A stretch of 64,000 nucleotides of DNA from Streptomyces alboflavus (GCF_000716675.1 NZ_JNXT01000041.1:13909-77908); one strand, 5' to 3'. Shown: positions 20,366 to 29,027, numbered from the stretch's first letter. Program-made: numbers and translations. Notes: generated from the letters alone by a model not told the origin.

Positions 20366-22633
20366 ATGCAACTCGCCGCGATCATCGTGTCGCTGGTCCT
20401 CATCGCAGTCGGCGTCGCCCTGTTCGGCCGTGCCATCCTGCAGATCTACCAGTTCATGCGGCTCGGCCAGCCCGTGCCCGCGGGAACGAGGACCGACGCG
20501 CCCGCCGAGCGCACCCTCACCGTGGCCAAGGAGTTCCTCGGCCACACGCGCATGAACCGGTGGGGCGTCGTCGGTGTGGCGCACTGGTTCGTCGCGGTGG
20601 GCTTCTTCTCGCTGCTCCTGACGATCGTGAACGCCATCGGCCAGCTCTTCAAGGCCGACTGGATGCTGCCGGTCATCGGTGACTGGGCGCCGTACAACAT
20701 GTTCGTCGAGTTCCTCGGCACCATGACCGTGCTCGGCATCCTGACCCTGATCGTCGTCCGGCAGCTGAGCCGCCCCGACCGGCCGGGCCGCAAGTCCCGC
20801 TTCGCGGGCTCCAACACCGGCCAGGCGTACTTCGTCGAGTCCGTCATCCTCATCGTCGGCGTCTGCATCTTCACGCTGCACGCCCTGGAGGGCGCCCAGC
20901 ACCACGTGGACTCCTACGAGGCCTCGTTCTTCATCTCGTACCCGTTCGTGTCGTGGTTCGGGGGCATGGACGTCTCGACGCTCCAGAACCTCACGTACTT
21001 CTTCGCGGGCCTGAAGATCGCGACCTCCTTCATCTGGATGATCACGGTCGCCCTGAAGACCGACATGGGCGTCGCCTGGCACCGCTTCCTGGCCTTCCCC
21101 AACATCTGGTTCAAGCGGAAGGCCGACGGCTCGACCGCGCTCGGCGCCCTGCTTCCCATGACGACCGGCGGCAAGGAGATCGACTGGGAGGACCCGGCCG
21201 AGGACGCCGTCTTCGGCGTCTCCCAGGTCGAGCAGTTCTCCTGGAAGGGCCTGCTCGACTTCTCCACCTGCACCGAGTGCGGCCGCTGCCAGTCGCAGTG
21301 CCCCGCCTGGAACACCGGCAAGCCCCTCTCCCCCAAGCTCCTCATCATGTCGCTGCGCGACAACGCGCACGCCAAGGCCCCGTACCTGCTCGCGGGCGGC
21401 GGCAAGACGATGGAGGGCGAGGAGAAGGCGTCGGCCGAGCAGCTCGCCGACGTCCCCGCGGCGGCCCTCGCGGAGGCCGAGCGCCCCCTCATCGGCACCC
21501 TCGAAGAGAACGGCGTCATCGACCCCGACGTCCTGTGGTCCTGCACCACCTGCGGCGCCTGCGTCGAGCAGTGCCCGGTGGACATCGAGCACATCGACCA
21601 CATCGTCGACATGCGCCGCTACCAGGTGATGATCGAGTCCGCGTTCCCGTCCGAGGCGGGCACGATGCTCAAGAACCTGGAGAAGAAGGGCAACCCCTGG
21701 GGCCTGGCGAAGAAGCAGCGCCTGGAGTGGCTGAAGGAAGTCGACTTCGAGGTGCCGGTCGTCGGCAAGGACATCGAGGACCTCACCGAGGTCGAGTACC
21801 TCTACTGGGTCGGCTGCGCGGGCGCGCTGGAGGACCGCGCGAAGAAGACCACCAAGGCCTTCGCCGAACTGCTCCACATGGCGGGCGTCAAGTTCGCGAT
21901 CATGGGCGGCGACGAGAAGTGCACGGGTGACTCGGCCCGCCGCCTCGGCAACGAGCCGCTGTTCCAGCAGCTCGGCGCGGAGAACGTGGCGTCCTTGAAC
22001 ATGGCGTTCGGGGAAGACGACGAAGACGAGTCGACGAAGAAGCCCAAGACCGCGAAGAAGATCGTCGCGACCTGCCCGCACTGCCTCAACACCCTCGGCA
22101 ACGAGTACCCGCAGCTCGGCGGCGACTACGAAGTCATCCACCACACGCAGCTGCTCCAGCACCTCATCGACGAGGGCAAGCTGATCCCGGTGACCCCGGT
22201 CGAGGGCCTGATCACCTACCACGACCCGTGCTACCTGGGCCGTCACAACAAGATCTACACGCCCCCGCGCGAGATCATGGACAAGGTCCCGGGCCTGCGC
22301 CAGCAGGAGATGCACCGCCACAAGGAGCGCGGCTTCTGCTGCGGCGCCGGTGGCGCGCGGATGTGGATGGAGGAGCGGATCGGCAAGCGCATCAACACGG
22401 AGCGCGTGGACGAGGCGCTGTCCCTCAACCCCGACATCGTGTCGACGGCCTGCCCCTTCTGCCTGGTCATGCTCACCGACTCGGTCAACGGCAAGAAGAA
22501 CGACGGCGCGGCGAAGGAGTCGCTCCAGGTCGTGGACGTGGCGCAGCTGCTGCTCGACTCGGTCAAGACGCCGGTGGACCCGGCGGGCGACGAGGAGGCG
22601 GCGGACGCGCCGGAGCCGGAGCCGGTGAAGTAG
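20366..22633 (+). CDS. Membrane-bound (Fe-S) oxidoreductase, heterodisulfide reductase-like
   Basis: A 755-residue protein. ATG 20366 has GAGGAG upstream. Residues 1-230 contain about six membrane helices with histidines suited to haem or quinone binding. Two 4Fe-4S motifs follow: CTECGRCQSQCPAW (from residue 302) and CTTCGACVEQCPVD (from 393). The C-terminal half has two CCG domains, the second with YHDPCYLGRHN, RGFCCGAGGARMWM and TACPFC, as in HdrB/GlpC/lactate-utilisation LutA proteins. It probably passes electrons between a cytoplasmic donor and the membrane quinone pool. Single gene, followed by a terminator hairpin. The actinobacterial family is conserved, but its substrate is not established. 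Confidence 0.85.
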   Translation: MQLAAIIVSLVLIAVGVALFGRAILQIYQFMRLGQPVPAGTRTDAPAERTLTVAKEFLGHTRMNRWGVVGVAHWFVAVGFFSLLLTIVNAIGQLFKADWMLPVIGDWAPYNMFVEFLGTMTVLGILTLIVVRQLSRPDRPGRKSRFAGSNTGQAYFVESVILIVGVCIFTLHALEGAQHHVDSYEASFFISYPFVSWFGGMDVSTLQNLTYFFAGLKIATSFIWMITVALKTDMGVAWHRFLAFPNIWFKRKADGSTALGALLPMTTGGKEIDWEDPAEDAVFGVSQVEQFSWKGLLDFSTCTECGRCQSQCPAWNTGKPLSPKLLIMSLRDNAHAKAPYLLAGGGKTMEGEEKASAEQLADVPAAALAEAERPLIGTLEENGVIDPDVLWSCTTCGACVEQCPVDIEHIDHIVDMRRYQVMIESAFPSEAGTMLKNLEKKGNPWGLAKKQRLEWLKEVDFEVPVVGKDIEDLTEVEYLYWVGCAGALEDRAKKTTKAFAELLHMAGVKFAIMGGDEKCTGDSARRLGNEPLFQQLGAENVASLNMAFGEDDEDESTKKPKTAKKIVATCPHCLNTLGNEYPQLGGDYEVIHHTQLLQHLIDEGKLIPVTPVEGLITYHDPCYLGRHNKIYTPPREIMDKVPGLRQQEMHRHKERGFCCGAGGARMWMEERIGKRINTERVDEALSLNPDIVSTACPFCLVMLTDSVNGKKNDGAAKESLQVVDVAQLLLDSVKTPVDPAGDEEAADAPEPEPVK

Positions 22634-22671
22634 CCGCTACGGCGGTACGTGGTTCACGGTGGGGCCGGTTT

Positions 22672-22692
22672 CGCCTGGGGCGGGACCGGCCC
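22672..22692 (+). terminator. Terminator of the Fe-S oxidoreductase gene
   Basis: An 8-bp stem (GGGCCGGT/ACCGGCCC) followed by TTCGTCGTTCGT, about 40 bases past the stop codon. Confidence 0.55.
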
Positions 22693-22772
22693 TTCGTCGT
22701 TCGTGTAAACCTGTGGTGCTGTCGGTTCTGTCGTGAGCATGAAGTCACGCGGTGACGTTGGGGTGGGTGGGC

Positions 22773-24086
22773 ATGAGGAGTTCCGGAAGACGTCTGCTGG
22801 CCGTCGTCGTGGGCGGCGTCCTGGTCCTCGCGGGGTGCGGGGGCGGTGGCGAGTCCCACGCGCGCGCCAAGAACACCGGCTCGGCCGGACTCGCGAACAA
22901 GAGCGCACCTCAGCAGCCCGTCCCGCGCGGCAAGGGCAGCAAGGTGCCGGACGACTTCAACGGGGACGGCGCCCGGGACCTCGTACTCGACGCGCTCGCG
23001 CACCGTGGACACGGCGACGATCCCGGAATCGGCATCGTCTACGGAAGCGACCGCGGCCTTGTCCCGGGGGCACGGCAGTTGCTGACCGCCCACGCCAACG
23101 GAGCCCGTACGAAGGGCCAGTTGCCCGCCGCGTTCGAGTCCGAGGCGGCCTGCGACCTGAACGAGGACGGCTTCACCGACCTCGTCGTGTCGACGGACCC
23201 GCCCTACAACGGCCAGGGCAGGCCCCCCGTCCCCCTCCAACTCCTCTTCGGCTCCCCTTCCGGCCTCACCGGCAAGGCGGTGAAGCTCCAGGTGCCCGAC
23301 CGGGCCAGGCTCGGCAACGACTGGGCGGACCAGCCGGTGTGCGGCGACTTCGACGGCGACGGCGCGCACGACCTCGTGCTGCACGCGAGCGGCGCCCATC
23401 TCACCTTCCTGCGTGGCCCGTTCACGCGGAAGGGTGCCCCGCGCGCGGCGGGCAAGCCGATCACCGCCCCCGGCAACGACCTGGCCACCGGCGCGCCCGC
23501 CGTCGACGTGAACGGCGACGGCTACGACGACCTGGTCGTCCGCGAGGAGGCTCGCGCCTCGAAGGGCAGCCTGGTCCTCGGCGGCCCCAAGGGCCCGGCC
23601 CGCACCGGCGTCCTCTTCCCCGCCGCGACCGACATCGCCTTCGGCACGTTCGGCCGCGCCAAGGACATGGACGCTGCGCTCGCGGCGCCCGGCGGCATCG
23701 CCCTGCGCTACGACGTCCCCGGCACGGCCCGCGCGAAGATCGCCGTCCGGAACGCGTCCGTGTACGCGGGCGACCTGGACGACGACGGCCGCAGCGAGCT
23801 GGTCGTGGGCGGGGGCGGGCCCGGTGAGGTGTGGGTGTACCGGGGCCGGGCGGCCGGTCTCGCCGCCAACGCGACGGCGACGCTGGTGCCGTCGCGGGGC
23901 CGGGACGGGGTCGTCCAGGTCCTCAAGGTGGCCGACTTCGACGGGGACCGGCGGGCGGATGTGGTGGTGCGGACGGCCTGGGGGCAGGGGCGGGATCGGG
24001 TGGAAGTGTATTCCGGCCGGGCGGGGGCGGAGGGGCCGGTGGCCCGGGGGGCGGGGGTCACGTTCTCGACGGTGGGGTTCGGGTAG
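22773..24086 (+). CDS. FG-GAP/VCBS repeat lipoprotein
   Basis: A 437-residue exported protein. ATG 22773 starts a lipoprotein signal (RRLLAVVVGGVLVLAGC), with the lipobox LAGC, so it is predicted to be anchored to the outer face of the membrane. The mature part holds about six FG-GAP repeats, each with a calcium-binding D-x-(N/D)-x-D-G loop (DFNGDGARD, DLNEDGFTD, DFDGDGAHD, DVNGDGYDD, DLDDDGRSE, DFDGDRRAD). Together they would form an integrin-alpha-like beta-propeller. It is related to the four-gene array at 29313-35521 but is the only lipidated one. Its last ten codons (VTFSTVGFG) are duplicated at 25619-25648. Confidence 0.85.
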   Translation: MRSSGRRLLAVVVGGVLVLAGCGGGGESHARAKNTGSAGLANKSAPQQPVPRGKGSKVPDDFNGDGARDLVLDALAHRGHGDDPGIGIVYGSDRGLVPGARQLLTAHANGARTKGQLPAAFESEAACDLNEDGFTDLVVSTDPPYNGQGRPPVPLQLLFGSPSGLTGKAVKLQVPDRARLGNDWADQPVCGDFDGDGAHDLVLHASGAHLTFLRGPFTRKGAPRAAGKPITAPGNDLATGAPAVDVNGDGYDDLVVREEARASKGSLVLGGPKGPARTGVLFPAATDIAFGTFGRAKDMDAALAAPGGIALRYDVPGTARAKIAVRNASVYAGDLDDDGRSELVVGGGGPGEVWVYRGRAAGLAANATATLVPSRGRDGVVQVLKVADFDGDRRADVVVRTAWGQGRDRVEVYSGRAGAEGPVARGAGVTFSTVGFG

Positions 24087-24290
24087 TCGCCGGGCGGGCT
24101 GCCCTGCGGGCACTCAGGGAGGCGTTCCTGGCGGTCTTCCAGGCCTCGTGCAGGCCGCCGCCGGTGGGGCAGTCGTCCCCGCCGCTCGTGTCCCCGTCCT
24201 GGCACGGGCGGCAGCCGTACAGGTGGATGACGTAAGCGGTGTACGCCACCGTGGCCCGCGCGTCGAGCTCGGCACCGCCGCTGCTCACGA
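24057..24290. repeat. Direct repeat, copy 1 (3' end of FG-GAP gene plus small gene)
   Basis: About 230 bases that are repeated in the same orientation at 25619-25846, with most positions identical by eye (for example GGAGGCGTTCCTGGC near 24118 and 25679). This copy starts inside the final codons of the FG-GAP lipoprotein gene and contains the whole small gene 24058-24288 up to its GTGAGC start. Confidence 0.85.
24058..24288 (-). CDS. Small H-x3-C-x2-C protein, copy 1
   Basis: A 76-residue protein with GTG start 24288, overlapping the stop of the upstream gene (GTGA), so translationally coupled. Its N-terminal 50 residues nearly match the second copy at 25641-25844: AELDARATVAYTAYVIHLYG then CRPCQDGDTSG, and EAWKTARNASL. 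The H-x3-C-x2-C spacing (HLYGCRPC) is that of zinc-binding anti-sigma (ZAS) domains, but no sigma factor gene is nearby, so the role is open. A C-to-T difference relative to copy 2 removes the stop after PATT, extending the product by nine residues antisense to the end of the FG-GAP gene. Confidence 0.6.
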   Translation of the reverse strand: MSSGGAELDARATVAYTAYVIHLYGCRPCQDGDTSGGDDCPTGGGLHEAWKTARNASLSARRAARPATTRTPPSRT

Positions 24291-24509
24291 CTGCGGTCCC
24301 ACATGGCTTGCCGCCGCTCCTCGCCGGATCACTGCGGCCAGGCGCGTCGCCACGTCCGAGCGCACCCGCCCCAGCTCGACGAGCCGCAGTTGAGGTGAGG
24401 CGGGGTCGCCCCTGAGTGAGGGCAGCACGATGCCCGCATCAGCCAGCGCCGCTCTCAAGGCCTCCACCGCTGCGTGCGGGTCGACGTCCTTGCGTTCTGT
24501 CGTTGCCAT
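24285..24509 (-). CDS. Small hypothetical protein divergent from XRE regulator
   Basis: A 74-residue protein; ATG 24509 has no ribosome site but TAGCGT lies just upstream, so the message may be leaderless. Sequence MATTERKDVDPHAAVEALRA then LADAGIVLPSLRGDPASPQL is predicted mostly helical with no cysteines or membrane segment. It overlaps the small H-x3-C-x2-C gene by GTGA. It is divergently transcribed from an XRE/DUF5753 regulator 221 bases away. Small proteins beside XRE/DUF5753 regulators are common in Streptomyces and often act with them; I cannot assign a family to this one. Confidence 0.6.
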   Translation of the reverse strand: MATTERKDVDPHAAVEALRAALADAGIVLPSLRGDPASPQLRLVELGRVRSDVATRLAAVIRRGAAASHVGPQS

Positions 24510-24730
24510 GAACGGAACGCTAGAAGTCACGAGTTGGCTGGCGGTACGCTGTTTTCTCGAGTTTGCTCTCCGCCCGCCAAGATTGCTGATCTTTTCTCGC
24601 AGGCCCTGCCTGACCCCGTGGAACGGGGGCGAAGGCCCGGCCAAGCTGATGGATCAAGACTCCTGGAAGGGAGAGCGTCCATGGCTCGCCAGTTGCGCCC
24701 GGCACGGACAGCAAGGTCGAGGGTTGACCG

Positions 24731-25582
24731 GTGACCACTGACTACCAGCAAGCCAGGGTGGCCCTGGGGGCGCGACTGCGCGAACTCCGGTTCACCTGCC
24801 CCGGTGGTCGGCTCACCGGTCAGCAGCTCGCCCAGCGGCTCGGCTGGCCCGGTTCCAAGGTCAGCAAGCTGGAGAACGGCAGGCAGACGGCCACACCCGA
24901 GGATCTGAGGGCGTGGGCCGACGCGACCGGCCAGCCGGGCGCGTACGCGGAGCTTGCCGCCCGCCTGGCGGGGTTCGAGTCACACATCAGGTCCTGGCGT
25001 CGCGCGCTGGCGAACGGCTTCAAGCCGCTGCACGAAGGGCTGAGCGCCGAGATCGACCGCACCTCGGACCTGTGGATCTGGGAAGAGTCCGTGATCGCGG
25101 GACTGTTGCAGACCCCCGAGTACGCGCGCCACGTCATCCAGCGCTACGCCGAGCTGCTGGGCGGAGCCAGCGACATCGAGGCCGCCGTGCGTTCCCGGGC
25201 ACAGCGGCAGGAGTGGCTGTACCGGCCCGGTCACAAGCTGCGCGTCCTGATGTGGGAGGCCGCGTTGCGATCGCTGATCTGTCCGCCCTCGGTGCTGGCC
25301 GCGCAGCTCGACCGCCTCACCGGGATGCTCGGGATGGACACCGTGGAGCTCGGCATCGTCCCGTTCACAGCCTCTGTGAAGATCGTGCCCGCCAACGGCT
25401 TCTGGGTTCTTGACGACCGCCTGGTGGTCGCGGAGGACTGGCACGCCGAGATGTGGTTGGACGACGCCGACAACATCGCCTTGTACGGGAAGGTCTGGAA
25501 GACCCTCAGCGAGTCGGCCGTGTACGGGGCCGACGCCCACAACGTGATCAACGCGGCCCGGCGCGCCCTGAACCCTCAGTGA
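24731..25582 (+). CDS. XRE-family regulator with DUF5753 domain
   Basis: A 283-residue regulator. GTG 24731 with CGAGGG about seven bases upstream. Residues 5-75: cro/C1-type HTH (LGARLRELRFTCPGGRLTGQ, then QLAQRLGWPGSKVSKLENGR). Residues about 95-280: DUF5753 (WIWEESVIAGLLQTPEYARH, then FWVLDDRLVVAEDW). This architecture is a large streptomycete-specific family that usually pairs with a DUF397-type or other small protein; here no DUF397 gene is adjacent, and the 74-residue divergent protein may take that place. The gene lies wholly between the two copies of the 230-bp direct repeat. Confidence 0.9.
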   Translation: MTTDYQQARVALGARLRELRFTCPGGRLTGQQLAQRLGWPGSKVSKLENGRQTATPEDLRAWADATGQPGAYAELAARLAGFESHIRSWRRALANGFKPLHEGLSAEIDRTSDLWIWEESVIAGLLQTPEYARHVIQRYAELLGGASDIEAAVRSRAQRQEWLYRPGHKLRVLMWEAALRSLICPPSVLAAQLDRLTGMLGMDTVELGIVPFTASVKIVPANGFWVLDDRLVVAEDWHAEMWLDDADNIALYGKVWKTLSESAVYGADAHNVINAARRALNPQ

Positions 25583-25618
25583 CCCATCGTGGGAGTTCCG
25601 GGCGCCCCGAGTGACGGG

Positions 25619-25846
25619 GTCACGTTCTCCACGGTGGGGTTCAGGTAGTCGCCGGGTGCGGTGTGCGGCGGGCGCGCAGGGAGGCGTTCCTGGCTGTTTT
25701 CCAGGCTTCGCGCAGGCGGGTGCCGGTGGTGCAGGCGTCGTCGCCGTTCGTGTCCCCGTCCTGGCACGGGTGGCAGCCGTGCAGGTGGCTTACGTAAGCG
25801 GTGTACGCCTCCGTGGCCCGCGCGTCCAACTCGGCGGTGCTCACGG
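25619..25846. repeat. Direct repeat, copy 2 (orphan FG-GAP gene tail plus small gene)
   Basis: Second copy of the repeat at 24057-24290. The first 30 bases read as VTFSTVGFR-stop, a relic of the FG-GAP lipoprotein C-terminus with no gene in front of it. The rest contains the second small H-x3-C-x2-C gene. Confidence 0.85.
25641..25844 (-). CDS. Small H-x3-C-x2-C protein, copy 2
   Basis: A 67-residue paralogue of the gene at 24058-24288. GTG 25844 overlaps the stop of the upstream 168-residue gene (GTGA). It keeps HLHGCHPCQDGDTNG and EAWKTARNASLRARR and ends at PATT. The partner upstream differs from that of copy 1 (168 versus 74 residues, not visibly related), so the small protein is the constant part of two different two-gene units. 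ZAS-like metal binding is inferred from spacing only. Confidence 0.6.
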   Translation of the reverse strand: MSTAELDARATEAYTAYVSHLHGCHPCQDGDTNGDDACTTGTRLREAWKTARNASLRARRTPHPATT

Positions 25847-26347
25847 CTCGACCGCCCGCAGAGTCTCCGCCGTCATGAGCAGCGCGCTCAGGTGCGCGGG
25901 GTCGCACAGGTCGCCGGGGACGGTGGGCTGGACGACCCAGCGGGTGAGGGTCGACACCGGGTGGCCCAGGCGCGGGACGCCGAGGAAGGTGTGGGTGGTC
26001 AGTCGTTCCTCCGGCCTGTTCCAGGGGGAGTTGGGGGCGATGAGGACGTAGTACGGGCCGGAGGCGCTGCGGGTGTCGCGGATGACGGGGCCCGCGAGCC
26101 AGTCGCGCAGGAAGGCGGTCACGGTGGGCAGGTCGTCGCTGTGGACGGCGGCATGGACGCGGGTGGCGGGGACGCGGATGGCGTCGAAGCGGGGGCCGAG
26201 GGGGAGGAGGGCGATGCCGCGTTCGGCCCAGGCGGCGTGGACGGTGGCCGGGTGGGGGTCGGCTCCGGCGAGCCAGGCGCTGGTGCGGTGTTTGTCGAGG
26301 TCGGGGAGGGGTGTCGGGGGTCCCGGATGCGGGGGGAATCGGGTCAC
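25841..26347 (-). CDS. Hypothetical protein upstream of small Cys protein
   Basis: A 168-residue soluble protein. GTG 26347 is probably leaderless: TACGGT lies about ten bases upstream with no ribosome site. Recognisable stretches are WAERGIALLPLGPRFDAIRV and GPVIRDTRSASGPYYVLIAP, a pattern reminiscent of the N-terminal part of actinobacterial bifunctional primase/polymerase-like proteins, though the catalytic acidic residues are not evident; I therefore leave function open. C-terminal tail LSALLMTAETLRAVEP overlaps the next gene by GTGA. Confidence 0.55.
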   Translation of the reverse strand: MTRFPPHPGPPTPLPDLDKHRTSAWLAGADPHPATVHAAWAERGIALLPLGPRFDAIRVPATRVHAAVHSDDLPTVTAFLRDWLAGPVIRDTRSASGPYYVLIAPNSPWNRPEERLTTHTFLGVPRLGHPVSTLTRWVVQPTVPGDLCDPAHLSALLMTAETLRAVEP

Positions 26348-26433
26348 GTGGTCGACCGTAGGTACGGCCGGGTCCTCTAAGGGGCAGGGCCCCTGACCCC
26401 TCACCGAGGGGGAGGATTCCTACCCCTCGGTGA

Positions 26434-27696
26434 TCAGACGGGCACGCCAAGTTCCCGCGCCAGCCCTTCGGCGTCCTCACGCACCATGCTCGGCCCCGAC
26501 GTCACCAGGCCCGGCAGCGCCGACCGCGTGAAGAGGTTGAACTGGATGGTCTCCGGGGACTCCCGGTGGGCACGTTGCAGGTACGACACGACGGCGGCGC
26601 CCTCGTTGCGCAGGCCGTGCGCCCGCGCCGTCTCGATGAGGTGGTACGAGCGGCGGGTGGCCGAGGGGATCCGGCGCAGGTTCAGGGCGTCCGCGACCTC
26701 CAGCGCCTTGCCCGGCTGCACCAGGTCGTTGTGCATGGTGATGGCGTATCCGTCGACGACGCCCCGCCCGAAGATCAGCCACGGGTGCGCGTAGTCGTCG
26801 CCGAGCCTGCGTGCCGCCGCGTCGGCCTTGTCCCAGTACCGCCACGCGTCCCCCGCCTGCCCGGTCTTGGCGTAGGACAGGGCCACCGCCAGGTGGAGCA
26901 GCCCTCGGCGGGCGATGCACTCCGGGTCCTCCGTGTCCGGCAGTAGGGCCACGGCCTGCTCGGCGAGTTCGACCCGCGCCTCGGCCGCCTCGCCCGCGTC
27001 GCGGTGGACGTGGTTGACGTACCAGGCGGCTGCGGCGATGGCACGCGGGCTGTCGGCGTCCTGCGCCGCCGCCATCGCCCGGTCGCCGGTGAGCATGATC
27101 AGGTCCGGGGCGGGCTGGAAGGACAGGAACAACTGAGCCAGGTGGTACGCCTCGGCCTGTGCCATCAGCGCCCTGCGCCGGTCCGCGCCTTCGAGGGTCC
27201 GGGCGGCGTGCCGGGTGTCGGCGAGCAGTGCGGGCAGGAGACGGCCGATGCGGGTGCGGTTGCCCTCGGCGGAGTCCCGCCCGGTTGCGGGCTGTTCAGC
27301 CGCGTGCCACAGCTTCCACGCCTGCCGCAGCCTGGCGGCGAGCACCTCGACCGGCTCGGCCGGTCGGGCGGCGGCAACCAACTGGTGCTTGTTCAAGGCC
27401 TGCTTGACGAGGGGCAGTTGCCGGTGCTCGGCCTTGGTGAAGCTGGCGGCGGCGATGCGGTCGTCCCCGGTGAGTTCCGCGATGTCCTCGACCCCGAGGA
27501 CCTGCGCGAGCCGCAGCAACTTGGGCAGCCGGGGCATCGCGATGGTGCCCCGCTCGATGGCCTTCACCCACTCCTCGGAGTGGCCCATCACGTCCGCGAC
27601 GTACGCACGGGTCCTGCCCGTACGGGTCCGCGCGCGCTGCACACGCTGGCCGAAGGTGAGCTGAGGTACCTCACCGGTGTCGGGGGTCTCGGTCAT
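26434..27696 (-). CDS. XRE-family regulator with TPR-like C-terminal region
   Basis: A 420-residue regulator. ATG 27696 has GGAGG eight bases upstream. Residues 12-75 are a HTH (FGQRVQRARTRTGRTRAYVA, EEWVKAIERG, LLRLAQVLGVEDIAELTGDD). The remainder is all-helical with repeated alanine-rich pairs of helices (AWYVNHVHRDAGEAAEARVE, HLAVALSYAKTGQAGDAWRY), like the TPR-type domains of many Streptomyces regulators. It is about 77 bases downstream of a similar regulator (27774-29027) on the same strand, which it resembles along its whole length, so the two are tandem paralogues. Target and signal unknown. Confidence 0.85.
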   Translation of the reverse strand: MTETPDTGEVPQLTFGQRVQRARTRTGRTRAYVADVMGHSEEWVKAIERGTIAMPRLPKLLRLAQVLGVEDIAELTGDDRIAAASFTKAEHRQLPLVKQALNKHQLVAAARPAEPVEVLAARLRQAWKLWHAAEQPATGRDSAEGNRTRIGRLLPALLADTRHAARTLEGADRRRALMAQAEAYHLAQLFLSFQPAPDLIMLTGDRAMAAAQDADSPRAIAAAAWYVNHVHRDAGEAAEARVELAEQAVALLPDTEDPECIARRGLLHLAVALSYAKTGQAGDAWRYWDKADAAARRLGDDYAHPWLIFGRGVVDGYAITMHNDLVQPGKALEVADALNLRRIPSATRRSYHLIETARAHGLRNEGAAVVSYLQRAHRESPETIQFNLFTRSALPGLVTSGPSMVREDAEGLARELGVPV

Positions 27697-27773
27697 ACCG
27701 GCGCCTCCGTTCAGGGCTCGACTCTCCGAACGTACCCCTGAAAGCCGCCCGTGCACGCAAGAAGCCTGGTCCT

Positions 27774-29027
27774 TCAGGCGGCCGACAAGCCGATCCCCAT
27801 GGCCAGTTCGGCCGCGCGGTGCCGTCGGCCCGCCTGCTTCGACTCGGTCTCCTCCAGGATGATGCGGCGGGCGTAGCCGTTGTAGCGGATCGTCTCGGGG
27901 GCGGCCTCGTAGGCCTTCTGGAGGGTGGCGATCGCCACGTCCGGCTGACCGTCGAGCTGGAAGCCGCGGGCCTCCTCGATCCGGTGCCGGGCCCGGCGCG
28001 GCCGTGACCTGATGACGGTCTTGTCCGCGCGGGCCGCCTGGCGCACCGACTCGCCGCCCTGGCGCAGCTCGACCGCCACGGTGACGGCGTGCGCGCCCAT
28101 GATCGCCCGGCTGAAGCTGGTGACGGGGTGGAAGTAGTCGGCGGGGAGGCGGGCCGCCATGTCCTTCGCCTTGTCCCAGTGCCGCCACGCCGTGCCGGTG
28201 TCGCGGCGCCGGGCGGCGGTGTACCCCAGCTCGAACTCCAGGGCGCCCGCGATGGCGAGGACGTCGGCGGCGGCGTCCGGGAGGAGGGGTTCCAGGAAGC
28301 GGACGGCTTCGACGTTGATGGCGTCGGCGGCGTCGAAGTGCCGGGGCCCGCTGTCGCGGTGGGCCTGCGCCAGGAGCCAGGCGGCCACGCCGATGGCGTG
28401 CGGGTCGCCGGAGTCCTGTGCGGCGACCATGCCGCGCTCCGCGACCCGCCACAGCAGGGCCGCGTCGGGCTGGTAGGCGAGGAAGAACTGCGACAGCGAG
28501 TACGTCTCGGCAAGGTGGGCCTGGGCCGCTCGCCGCTCGGCCGCCGTCTCGGCGTGCCGGGCGATCGCCCGCGCGTCGCGGATCAGGTCGGGCAGCAACC
28601 TGCCGATGGTCTCGCGGTGGTTGGGCGACTGGTGCCGGGCCTTCCAGGCCGCGTGCAGGCGGGCCTCCAGGTGTGCGACGGGGGGCGGTTCGACGGCCGT
28701 CGCTAGGGCGAAGTCGTCGACGGCCGCCTGGACGGCGGCGAGGCGGGGGTGGCCGGGCCCAGCGAACAGATCCACGTGCGCGTCAGGGCGGCCGGTCAGC
28801 TCTGCCAGGTCGCGTACCCGCAGCGCCTCGGCGATGCGCAGCACCATGTCGAGCGCCGGGGCCCGCTGCTGGCCGTTCTCGATCTTGCGGAGGGTGTGCA
28901 CCGACACCCCGACGAAGTCCGCGAGTTGGGCGCGGGTCATGCCACGGCGCTCGCGCAGGATCTGCACGCGCTGGCCGAAGCGCAGCGGATCGGCGTACGG
29001 GTCCGGCGTGTCACCTGAGGACGTCAC
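27774..29027 (-). CDS. XRE-family regulator with TPR-like C-terminal region
   Basis: A 417-residue regulator; GTG 29027 follows GAGAGGGG by about eight bases. HTH at 15-75 (FGQRVQILRERRGMTRAQLA, VSVHTLRKIENGQQRAPAL), then a helical repeat region with the same landmarks as its downstream paralogue (IGRLLPDLIRDARAIARHAE, AAWLLAQAHRDSG, TAWRHWDKAKDMAARL). The gene is divergent from the first gene of the FG-GAP array; the 285-base region between them holds both promoters. The two TPR-type regulators, the DUF5753 regulator and the coupled small genes form a regulatory island inside the FG-GAP genes. Confidence 0.85.
   Translation of the reverse strand: MTSSGDTPDPYADPLRFGQRVQILRERRGMTRAQLADFVGVSVHTLRKIENGQQRAPALDMVLRIAEALRVRDLAELTGRPDAHVDLFAGPGHPRLAAVQAAVDDFALATAVEPPPVAHLEARLHAAWKARHQSPNHRETIGRLLPDLIRDARAIARHAETAAERRAAQAHLAETYSLSQFFLAYQPDAALLWRVAERGMVAAQDSGDPHAIGVAAWLLAQAHRDSGPRHFDAADAINVEAVRFLEPLLPDAAADVLAIAGALEFELGYTAARRRDTGTAWRHWDKAKDMAARLPADYFHPVTSFSRAIMGAHAVTVAVELRQGGESVRQAARADKTVIRSRPRRARHRIEEARGFQLDGQPDVAIATLQKAYEAAPETIRYNGYARRIILEETESKQAGRRHRAAELAMGIGLSAA

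Noticed and set aside
27697..28452. N-terminal extension of the XRE/TPR regulator ending at 26434 by more than 250 residues
   Set aside because: The extension is the out-of-frame reading of the neighbouring paralogue; a strong ribosome site marks ATG 27696.
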